From: a bacterium
GTDB taxonomy: Bacteria; UBP14; UBA6098; JAFGQG01
NCBI GenBank assembly: GCA_016935765.1
Contig: JAFGQG010000039.1
Location: 1-43,674 of the forward strand
Length of the DNA: 43,674 nucleotides
Direction: 5' to 3'
Shown: piece by piece, positions 10,522-20,500 of the stretch
Layout of the letters: each line of letters begins with the position of its first letter
How positions within the stretch are numbered: the stretch's first letter is position 1
The notes under the pieces: generated by a model
What the model was told of the DNA's origin: nothing
Database searches by the model: none
The model's input: the letters and a program-made list of their open reading frames with translations, nothing else
Position numbers and translations under genes: made by a program

Positions 10522-11499
10522 TTATTCCCTCTTGAGTTCAGATAGGTCTCCCAAAATAAAGGACGGAAGTTCCCTGTCTATCTTTACGTTATTCCCAATG
10601 ATCGATTTTTCTAACGTACTTTTTTTAACAAAACACCCTTCGCAGATTATTGAATCCCTTATCAGGGAATCTTGAATAACGCTTTTTGCCCCTATCGAAA
10701 CGTGAGGCCCTATAACTGAATGATTGATCCTCGAACCTTCAGCAATGAAAACTGGCGGTACAATTACGGATCCTTCCAATTCGGATACGTTCTGTTCGAC
10801 TTCCAGAAGCATTTGATTTGAGAGGAGAAGTGTTTCAGGTTTCCCACAGTCATACCAATATTTGAGAGGATATGTTGAAATTTTTTCCCCTTTATCGAGC
10901 ATTATCTTTAACGCGTCAGTTAATTGGAATTCCCCACGTGTTTTTGACTCGCTATTTATCAATTCATCGAGCGCTTCCTTTAAAACTGCCGGTTTGGTTA
11001 TGTAGTAAACACCTGCAATTATTTTATTAGATTTCGGCTCGTCAGGCTTTTCCTGGAGGTCTATTACCCATTCTCCCTGAAACTCCACAACGCCAAATCT
11101 CCTTGGATCTTCAACCTCCACCGTGCATATCAGGCTATTATCCTTTGATGCGATTATCTCCCAGTCAGTATCGACGATCGTGTCACCGAGTATGATCAAC
11201 GCTGGCTCGTCAAGTGATGTATTACTCAATGCCATCCATAGAGCGTACCCGAGACCAAGTAAGTTCTCCTGCTGAATATATTTAGCTTTAAAATTATAAC
11301 GAGTTTCGATGTATTCCTTTATTTTTTCACCCATATACCCAATAACGAAAGTATATTCATTAACATCTAAAAGCTTAGTTTTGTCCAGAATATGAGCAAT
11401 AATTGGTTTACCCGCTACAGGTATTAATACTTTTGGAAGTGTGTACGTTAAAGGCCTAAGCCTTTTCCCGATACCCGCTACTGGTATAATGATGTTCAT
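10522..11499 (-). CDS. Sugar-1-phosphate nucleotidyltransferase (glucose-1-phosphate thymidylyltransferase-like, with left-handed helix tail)
   Basis: The 325-residue protein should activate a sugar-1-phosphate with a nucleoside triphosphate for polysaccharide or glycan synthesis. The N-terminal signature GIGKRLRPLTYTLPK (9-23) supplies the nucleotide-binding loop and lysine. QQENLLGLGYAL (76-87) and ILGD with a metal-binding Asp near 106 follow the NTP-transferase fold. The last ~80 residues show hexapeptide-type I/V-rich repeats (for example SVIGPHVSIGAKSVI), typical of long RmlA-like or GlmU-like enzymes. Sugar and nucleotide specificity cannot be read safely. AGGAGGAT precedes the start. 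The gene overlaps the upstream isomerase by 4 nt (11496-11499), implying translational coupling and a joint role in providing activated hexoses. Confidence 0.88.
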   Translation of the reverse strand: MNIIIPVAGIGKRLRPLTYTLPKVLIPVAGKPIIAHILDKTKLLDVNEYTFVIGYMGEKIKEYIETRYNFKAKYIQQENLLGLGYALWMALSNTSLDEPALIILGDTIVDTDWEIIASKDNSLICTVEVEDPRRFGVVEFQGEWVIDLQEKPDEPKSNKIIAGVYYITKPAVLKEALDELINSESKTRGEFQLTDALKIMLDKGEKISTYPLKYWYDCGKPETLLLSNQMLLEVEQNVSELEGSVIVPPVFIAEGSRINHSVIGPHVSIGAKSVIQDSLIRDSIICEGCFVKKSTLEKSIIGNNVKIDRELPSFILGDLSELKRE

Positions 11500-12575
11500 G
11501 TTTTCCTATCCTCCTGGAACTTTGATAATGCTTTTTTTAGCCTTTTGATAACTCCGATTGGAGTGGGATCCTCTTGATTCAATATAGCAAGGTAATAACT
11601 TGTGAAATCAGCAATTTGAATGATCGAAAATATACGAGTCAGAAGAGAGTCCCCCTTTGTATTTATAATAATAGATTCTACTCCCATCTCCTTCATTATT
11701 TCAGCTGTCAATTCCATACGGTAATTAATTCTGGGATCTGTGCTCGAATCCATTATGAATACGGGCAGCAGTGAATTCTTATAAGCTTCGAAATGATTCC
11801 ATCCAACAAGTTCATTATGGTTCATTTCCGGAAATACAGCTGAATAAGCAAGCATTTTGGCATTCTCTTCGACCTGTCCTCGAAACCTGACACCCAATAC
11901 GTCAAAATGATCAGGGGGCGTATAAAAAATGGGAAGTTTGTTTTTCATTCGGAAAGCGAGTTGTTTGGCTTCATTACGTTCAAAAGGGATGTCATTTGAT
12001 AGATTAGAAGCTTGATTCCTGATGTAATCAATAGTCTCGTCTAATTCGCTTTTTTTGTCTGTGATCAACCCAAGTCTCCAAAGCATAACTAGAAGCGGTG
12101 TAAATGAATAACCCAATGCAGCACGTGGCGGAAGACCAGCAGGTAGAGCAACCATAGGGTTATTATTTGTAACGGCTAATTCAGATAATTTGCCATTTGT
12201 GGATATACATATAATTTGAGCTCCTGTTTTTAATCCGTACGAATAACTTGTTAAAGTTTCTTCCGTATTTCCTGAATAACTTGAAGCGATCATTAGGGTA
12301 TTTGAGGATACAAAACCAGGAATTGAATAATTCCTGTTTATTATAAAGGGACATTCCAACTCATCTGCGGTGTAGGACCGGAGTAAGTCGCCACCAATTG
12401 CTGAACCACCCATTCCACAAAGGATAATGTTGCTAATTGCTCGATTTTTTATTGAAGAAAGGTCTACCTCGGACCCTAAACGGAACCCCTCAGCAATTTG
12501 CTCGTGCAATCTGACCAGAATAGCATGCATGCCAAAAGTATCATATTTTGAATAGTCTTTTTCATAAAATTGCAT
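11496..12575 (-). CDS. Bifunctional phosphoglucose/phosphomannose isomerase
   Basis: The 359-residue protein matches the PGI/PMI family that interconverts fructose-6-phosphate with glucose-6-phosphate and mannose-6-phosphate in the cytoplasm. It has the SIS-domain phosphate loop GGSAIGGD (56-63), SSYSGNTEET (98-107), the family signature around PPRAALGYS (149-157) and the C-terminal catalytic pair E237 and H253. Their 16-residue spacing matches what I recall for archaeal members. AAGGAG sits 5 nt before the ATG. It heads the minus-strand operon and overlaps the nucleotidyltransferase, so its main job is probably feeding hexose phosphate into sugar-nucleotide synthesis. Confidence 0.92.
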   Translation of the reverse strand: MQFYEKDYSKYDTFGMHAILVRLHEQIAEGFRLGSEVDLSSIKNRAISNIILCGMGGSAIGGDLLRSYTADELECPFIINRNYSIPGFVSSNTLMIASSYSGNTEETLTSYSYGLKTGAQIICISTNGKLSELAVTNNNPMVALPAGLPPRAALGYSFTPLLVMLWRLGLITDKKSELDETIDYIRNQASNLSNDIPFERNEAKQLAFRMKNKLPIFYTPPDHFDVLGVRFRGQVEENAKMLAYSAVFPEMNHNELVGWNHFEAYKNSLLPVFIMDSSTDPRINYRMELTAEIMKEMGVESIIINTKGDSLLTRIFSIIQIADFTSYYLAILNQEDPTPIGVIKRLKKALSKFQEDRKT

Positions 12576-12600
12576 ATTTACTCCTTAAAAAACGTAAAAC

Positions 12601-12628
12601 AATATATTTTTAAGAAAACAGTTGTCAA
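12601..12628 (-). promoter_or_regulatory. Candidate promoter of the isomerase-metK-ahcY operon
   Basis: On the minus strand TTGACA (12628-12623) is followed by a 16-bp spacer and TATATT (12606-12601), about 25 bp before the start codon. The hexamers and spacer length are the same as those upstream of the VWA/OmpA gene at 5232-5259. Confidence 0.55.
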
Positions 12629-12823
12629 ACGAAAATGATAATATCTTTAATTACTATCGAAATTTATCTGGTATATATGTTTCTTTAACTAAAAAAATGA
12701 AAAAATACTTGTATAATAAAATTATGATATTAAATTTAATACTGGAAAAAATATAGGACCAGTGAATATTACCGTAAAATTGAAGTTTACTGCGGTATTT
12801 GTCAATGATAAGGCAGGTTTATT

Positions 12824-14440
12824 ATGGATGAAAATAAAGATAAGGAACCATTAAGGGGTGCGGAAGATGAAGGTAGAATTAGAGATTTGTCTTCTTTGTT
12901 GCAAACCAAGAATTTTTTCAACTCGGTTTTAAAGAGTGCTACGGAATATGCTATAACGGTGTGTGATTTTGATGGAGTAGTCCAGTTTTGGAATAGCGGC
13001 GCTGAGAAGCTTACGGGATATTCCAGCTGGGATGTGATCGGGGTAAAGAACATTAAGGAATTTTATCCGGATGAATTCACGAAGGGGAGCAAAATAGAAG
13101 CAGCGTGGCAGAAAACTCTGCAAAAAGGTAAATTTACTCTGGAGACGAACATAATCAAGAAGACTGGTAAAACGGTTCCAATTTCACTGACTATCACGCC
13201 ATTATACGACCGTTATAATAATTTGATAGGTACTGTCGGCATTTCCAGGGATATTACAGAGCAATACAAATTGAAAAGGAAACTTGAAGGTTATACTAAG
13301 CGACTTGAAACTATGGTTGAAAATAGAACTAAAGAGCTTAAAGAGACAACAAAATCACTGGTGAGTATAATAGAAAAAGCGACTGATGGGATCATAGTGC
13401 ATACGAACGGGATTATTGATTCCATTAATCCTGCCACTGCAAAAATCTCGGGATATTCCTCCAAAGAATTAGTACAAAAAAACGTTCTGGATTATTTACC
13501 TTATGAAGAGGATAGAAAATTGGTTTTATCCAAGATGCAGGAGAGAATTGAAGGAAAGGATGTCAAAGAGCCTTATTATGTGAGAATAAAGCGGAAAGAC
13601 GGATCTTTGATGGAAGCGCAAATTACAGCGGGTATGATCTCCCAAAAACCTCCTAAGTTCGTAACTATCATCAGGGATATCACGGAGGAGTCGAGGTTAA
13701 AAAGGGAGAAGGAAGAAATTAAGCAGCAACTCTGGCAAACCGGAAAACTTGCTGCCCTGGGCGAATTGGCAGCAGGTGTTGCGCACGAAATAAACAACCC
13801 TCTCATGGGAATCCTGGGTTATGCTCAAGTTACTATGGATAAACTGGGTAAGAAATCAACTGAATATAAGAATATGCAGGCTATCATGGAAGAAACGGAT
13901 AGGATCAGCCAGATTTTGAAAAACCTTTTTGTATTCGCCAGCCAGCAGAAGCAGGAATACTCGAAAACTGATATCGCTGACGTTCTCAATACATCACTCT
14001 CACTAATGAAATTTCAATTAGAGAAAGACAAAATTGATGTTTCAATTGATATTAAACCAGGTCTTCCCCCTATTATAGCAAGAAAATCGCAACTGCAGGA
14101 AGTTTTTATTAATATGCTAACTAATGCTCAATATTCACTTAATAAGAAATTTAAAGGTCGTAGTAAAAATAAGATGGTAAAAATCTCAGCGGATAAAATC
14201 GAGGATAAATCCGGTAAGTGGATCAAAATTGAATTTTACGATTACGGCACGGGAATATCCGAAAGCTGTATTGAGAAGATTTACGCGCCTTTTTTCAGTA
14301 CCAAGAAAGAGGGGGAGGGGATAGGCTTGGGTTTATCCATAAGCAAAGGTATTGTTGATAATCATAAGGGTTTAATAGAAGTTGAAAGTAAAGAGGGAAA
14401 ATACACTAAATTCATTATTAAACTGCCAATTACAGAATAA
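12824..14440 (+). CDS. Soluble PAS-PAS sensor histidine kinase
   Basis: The 538-residue protein has no signal peptide or membrane span, so it probably senses something in the cytoplasm. PAS1 (~28-145) and PAS2 (~170-290) each end in the usual DIT-E motif and are joined by a charged coiled coil (~145-170). The dimerisation domain has the H-box GVAHEINNPL with phospho-acceptor H321. The ATPase domain carries the N-box (INMLTNAQ), DYGTGIS and GEGIGLGLSIS. This is the group that includes NtrB-like kinases. No response regulator lies nearby, so it is an orphan in this window. It is 84 nt upstream of the giant Ig-repeat gene and could be co-transcribed with it. AAGGCAGG precedes the ATG, and a TATAAT box at 12712-12717 is a possible -10 element. 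Confidence 0.92.
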   Translation: MDENKDKEPLRGAEDEGRIRDLSSLLQTKNFFNSVLKSATEYAITVCDFDGVVQFWNSGAEKLTGYSSWDVIGVKNIKEFYPDEFTKGSKIEAAWQKTLQKGKFTLETNIIKKTGKTVPISLTITPLYDRYNNLIGTVGISRDITEQYKLKRKLEGYTKRLETMVENRTKELKETTKSLVSIIEKATDGIIVHTNGIIDSINPATAKISGYSSKELVQKNVLDYLPYEEDRKLVLSKMQERIEGKDVKEPYYVRIKRKDGSLMEAQITAGMISQKPPKFVTIIRDITEESRLKREKEEIKQQLWQTGKLAALGELAAGVAHEINNPLMGILGYAQVTMDKLGKKSTEYKNMQAIMEETDRISQILKNLFVFASQQKQEYSKTDIADVLNTSLSLMKFQLEKDKIDVSIDIKPGLPPIIARKSQLQEVFINMLTNAQYSLNKKFKGRSKNKMVKISADKIEDKSGKWIKIEFYDYGTGISESCIEKIYAPFFSTKKEGEGIGLGLSISKGIVDNHKGLIEVESKEGKYTKFIIKLPITE

Positions 14441-14524
14441 GAAAGAGAGTTAAACAGTTAGATTAATATTGTGTTTTCAATTAGGTTTCTTTCTAACTTA
14501 ATAGATTTTTCTAACGGAGAAAAT

Positions 14525-17500
14525 ATGAAAAGTAGATATTTGATTTTAGTCTTGGTTATTTTATTTATTTCACTCGTTTCACCACACTTAAAAGCTTACG
14601 AAAACGTACCAACAGACGTAGCAGAATATGCGGAATGGAAAAGGAGTTTGGCTGAAGAAAGATCCAGATCTCATATGGTTTCTCCTCTTGATATTGATAG
14701 TGATAACGGATATGTGATTGCAAGGTTAGATGAAAATTCAGGAAGTTATGATGAAGCTGCTGATGCTTCAGGTGGTTCTTCATGGCAGTCTCTAACATAC
14801 GGATGGCCATCCCCTCCCTGGGATTGGCAGATTTACAAGATCGATGGGCATACTCCTCAACAGACTGACGGCGCTGGTCCCCCCGGTCCTGATTGTACAT
14901 TGATTGGCACTCCCGATGCATGTTATACCGAGTGGGATGCTGCCGAAGGAACAAACATAATCTGGACTGTTTGGAACAATGAACATGGTGTGAAGATCAT
15001 GCAGAAAGTGCAGGCGGTCAGCCTGGGGACCTCCCCTGGCGATGTCGAACAGATAGAGTTTACAGTCCTGTTCATCCCAGTAGATGGAGCATGTCATTCA
15101 TGTGGAGCTGTTAAATATTACGATACAATGCTGGCATTAAACGATGGAGCCCCGATATCTACGGCATTTGGCTATACAGCTATGGCTGAAATCTTTTATG
15201 CACCCTCCATACCAAGTATATGGAGAGCTTATGAATCAGGGTATCCACCATCACCGGGCGACCTGCAGGCTTTAGGAGTCCTGATAGGTTATGATGCCGT
15301 GATGCCTGACGTGTTCTGGTGTGGTCAATGGCCTGCGTCTAATGACAATGGTTGGGCAGATTCATACTGGGAAGCGGATGCTACAGGCGGTTTCGGTGGT
15401 GATACAGCTACCATGGTGAAATGGTACCAGCAAAGCGTTTGCCCTGGTGATACTCTAAGGTTTACAACCTATTACGGTATCGGAGATTTCGGGAATTTCC
15501 CAATAATCCAGATAGTGCATAACCCGCCTACAATCCTCCCTACATGTGACGATGTGCTACCCAATCCATTTACAGTGGAAGCGAGAATTTCGAATATCGG
15601 AAACGCTAACGCGACTAACGTCACTGCAACACTAAGTCTGGGCAGCGCGGGATTGAGTATCGAAACAGGAGCAAACCCGCAAAATATCGGAACTATAACC
15701 GCTTACACCGGCGCTACGAATGCGTTGTGGACCGTCAATATAGACCCGAGTATCTTCGGTTCAACAGTATGCTATGATATTACCGTTCATTATACAAACC
15801 CTGACGATTCAGACTCAACGATTGCGGGACATTACTGCATAGACATACCGGATATATATGTCATGAGTGTTACGGCAACTGTCGATGATCCGGAACTTTG
15901 TGGTGGTGAATGTACTGACCTTCACGCTTCCTATAGCGGTGGCATCCCCGGAGGAGGAAATTTCTTCACTAACTTCGATAGCGATAACGGCGGTTTCATC
16001 GGCGATGGAGAATGGGAATGGGGTAACCCCGACCCATACTTCGACTGGCTGGAATTTCGTAACGAAGGTCCGGATGATGCATACAGTAATCCCAATTGCT
16101 GGTGCACAGATAGAAACGGAGCATATACCGGTACAAATATCAACTGGAGTCTTATATCACCTACGTTTTATCAACCAATGGGAGCTCTTGGAGTCTTATC
16201 CTTCTATCATTATATGGATTGCGCTCCAAGCACTGATGGTGGAAATGTGAAAATATCTACAAACTCTGGAACCACATGGGAATTACTTACGCCAACCGGT
16301 GGATATCCTGCTACTGCATCCTTTCTCAATGCCGCTATCTCGGGTGAAGGGTGCTATTCAGGAACCACTGGAGGTTGGGTGTACGCTGAATTTGATATAT
16401 CTGCTTATGCAGGTAATATTTTCCAGATAAAATTCCACTTCGGAACTAGTTTTTCATCATTGATCTTAAGTTACCCAGGGTGGTTTATCGATAACTTTGA
16501 ACTCACCGGATTCTCATCGGGAGAAGTTTACCAGTGGTGGCCCTCGGATGGATTGTCCGGAACCAACATACCGGATCCGACAGCCTGCCCCGAAACAACA
16601 ACCACTTATAACGTGGAGATCGATATCGGTTACGGCTGCATCGATACCGCAACCGTTACGGTGAACGTCAATCCTTCACCATCGGTCATCGTTAATGATG
16701 ACAGCATTTGCGCTGGGGAATCAGCCATTCTATTTGCCGAAGTTGATCCACCTAGCGCAGGTTATACCTACTATTGGACACCCGGGGGATATAGAACCCA
16801 GGAGATCACCGTAACTCCAACAACCACAACTAATTATATAGTCACAGTTACAAGCGGAAGTTGCGGCTCAGCGCCAGATACCGCAACCGTGTACGTAAGC
16901 CCCGACATCATTGTAGATCCCGGAAGGGAGACCACGATAATGTACGAGGATTGTGTGATTTTAGGGGGCAGCCCCACCGGGCAGGGTGGGACACCTGGTC
17001 TGTCATACGAATGGTACCCCATCGACGGTATAAGAGACCCTTACAGCCCGAATCCCGAGGCATGCCCGTCAGATACTACTGACTATTGCGTAATTGTGAC
17101 TGATGCAATCGGCTGCGCCGAAACATCATGCGTTACGATAAACGTCCTGTTCGATACCCTCGGTCCCGAAGCTGTGATCATAGAGCCCCTTCCCAATACG
17201 TACTCAGCATGCGAAGACCAAAGAATTATCATTGTAATTACCGACAGCTCGGGAGTGGACCACTCAACACTCGAACTCCAGGTAAACCGCGAATACTATT
17301 ACGATGATTCACCTGAAATAAGCTGGTCTGGAGACACACTTATCTTTACACCGCCTCCCGGCTACTGGACGGATGCCGAGGTCGTGGAAGTCCGCTTGAA
17401 CAGGGCGGATGATATCTTCGGCAACCCGCTGCAAGGAGCGCCGATCGTATGGACCTTCATTATCGATTACTCGCCGCCGGTTGCATGGGGAGAATTTCCA

Positions 17501-20500
17501 CCACCAGATACTATTATAACTATCCCATCACCGATGATAAATGTTTATGTCGCTGATTCAGGAAGCGGTCTGGACTACACCGGTATGGGCTTGATCATTA
17601 ACGGTGATTTTTATCCCTACGATACAACCGGTATGAGATTCGATCCCGTTAATGGACTGCTGCGGTTCGATCCGTCTGCCCTCGGCATTCGCTTCGAAGA
17701 TGGCGATACAGTGGAAGTCTGCCTGACCGGAGCTCAGGATATGCCCGATTACTGTGATCCGAATGTTATGATCGATCACTGCTGGGAATCCTACGTCGTA
17801 ATCTCCGAGCTGTACGCCGAAATAGTTGAACCATTTAATGGGGCATATTCAGCTTGCGATGATCAGAGAATAATTATCCGCATAGTTAGCCCTTACCCAA
17901 TTGATACCACTACCATCGAACTTAACGTCGAAGGCGTTCTTTATACGATAAGCCATGACTGGCTATCCTATGATGGTGACAGCTTGCTGGTATTTCAGCC
18001 GGATCCAGGGTTCTGGAGCAACGGACAGGTAGTACATGTAGAACTGACCCGCGCTGATGATATATACGGTTTTCCCCTTGCAGATATCCTCACATGGAGT
18101 TTTGTTATCGACCTTGCGCCCCCTGTGATTTACAACATGATCCCAGCGCCGGAAGCTGCGGTACCCGATTCATCGCCGTTGATTTCATTTGACCTGGCAG
18201 ATTCGTTAAGCGGTCTGGATGAAACAACCATCGTCCTAACAGTCAATGGAACGGTTTTCAACACCGATAGCGCCGGTATAACCTGGGATGGTGAGCACCT
18301 GGAACTCGACTGTGATCTCGCGGAACTCGGTTTCTCGGATGGCGATACGGTGGAAGTTTGCGTGCACGCCGAAGATTCGCCCGATTACTGCGATCCGAAC
18401 GCGCTCGATACTTGCTGGCATTTCTATATCGTCCTCGCAGGTCCTATCGCTACTATAATTGAACCCCTCGACTCAACAATAACCGCGTGCGATGACCAAT
18501 GTATCTACATTCTCATCGAAGACCCGGACGGAGTCGATGAATCAACGATCGAATTGATAGTGAATGGAGAATCTTATAACATATTATCACCTGAATTGTC
18601 AATGATTTCTGACACTTTGATCTTCTGCTTATCAACTCCCTGGAGTGATAATGAAATTGTTACAGTAGAACTGGTTAGCGCGGATGACGTCTATGGAAAC
18701 GATCTTCAGAATCCACTTACTTGGTTATTTATGGTGGACCTATCACCGCCGGTGTACTTCGATTGGAATCCGCTGGATGGTGAGATAATCACCGATCCAT
18801 ACCAGGAAATAATCGTTTCCATCACGGATAGTCTTAGCGGTGTCGATGACACATCAATCATCCTGACCGTAGATGGCATACCATACGGATTGACAGACCC
18901 GGGGATCACTTATACGGTTGATTCATCGGGAGCATATCCGGTTTACAATATAGTTTTTAGCCCGTTAGATGCGGGGATAGAGTTCGAGCATAATGATACT
19001 ATCCAAGTTTGCATTTACTCATACGATTCACCTGATTATTGCGCGGCGAACGAATCAGAATATTGCTGGATTTTTATTGTGGATATACTTGGTCCAGTCG
19101 CGGACCTTTTGCATCCGTTCAATGGAGCGGTGAGTTCATGTGATGATCAGGGTGCAATTATCCTTATTTATGACAGGGAAGTCTCGCATGGCGTGGATCC
19201 TTCGAGTATTGTGTTCGAGGTTGAAGTTGGTGGGACTACTCTGACAGATCCACCGACCCGCTGGGTATTTCCCGAAACCCTGTATTTCGAGCCAGCACCG
19301 GGTACATGGTCGAACAATGATTCCGTGGTCATCAGGTTGCTCGAAGCCAGCGACTCTGTGGGTAACGGATTGGATGCGTTCTACACGTGGTTCTATTTGA
19401 TAGACCTCGAATCCCCAACATTGATGCATCCGTATCCGCCTATCTGGGGAGAGGTCGGTGATTTATCACCTGTAATAACATTCGAATTGATAGACAATCT
19501 CGCGGGAGTAGAGCTCGATTCAACACGGATTTGCATTAATGGTTTCTGCTTCGGGCTTGCCAATCCATCGTTCAACAGGACCGATTCAGCTTATTCTTTT
19601 AACTGTGACTTAGCAGGCATTAGCTTCGAGGGTGGGGACACGGTGGAGATTTGCGTGCGTGGCATCGATATGCCAGATCTCTGCGCTCCCAACAGACTGG
19701 ATACATGCTGGTATTTCACGATTCCGGTTGGGGGTCCCGTGGGCACAATTATTGAACCCGATTCGAATACCTACTCAGCTTGCGACGACCAGAGAATAAT
19801 CATGCTTGTCCAGGACCCGGATGGTGTGGTCGATTCCACTATTGAGTTAGAGGTGAACGGCAGGATTTATACCACTTCGGATGGCGAGCTTACTTACGAT
19901 GGCGACAGCCTTATCTTTACGCCTTCCACACTTTGGTCGGACGGCGATGTCGTAAATGTATGTCTTCTCGCTGCTGAAGATATTTTCACTAATCCACTTG
20001 AAGACGCGCCTATATGCTGGGAGTTTATTATCGATTTGACACCCCCTGAAGTTACGAGTGTCGATCCGGTCCCGGGAAGTGAAGTGATGACCACCTGCCC
20101 AGTAATAACGTTCAGTTTGAGTGATAGGCTGAGTGGCTTGAACGAAACATCTGTAGAACTTACGGTGAATTCAGTTACATTTACAATATTTGATCCTTCT
20201 GTAGATTGGGATGGGATGAATTTTACCATTGACCTCTGCGCTGCCGGGTTCGACATCAGCGGGGGGGATGTTATAACTGTCTGCCTCTATGCTGAGGATA
20301 ACCCGGATTATTGCGGTCCGAACGTTCTCGATACATGCTGGAATTTTATCGTCGCGGGGGGCGGACCTATCGCCGAGATAATCAGCCCTCTCGATTCTAC
20401 ATACTCGGCATGCGAACCGGAAACGATATTCATATCGCTGTACGACTCCAACGGCGTGGATGACACTACTATCGTACTGGTGGTGAACGGTGTGGAATAC

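Noticed and set aside
14471..14524. GTG start 18 codons upstream for the giant Ig-repeat gene
   Set aside because: The added residues break the signal peptide and no ribosome-binding site precedes the GTG, whereas GGAG sits 5 nt before ATG 14525.
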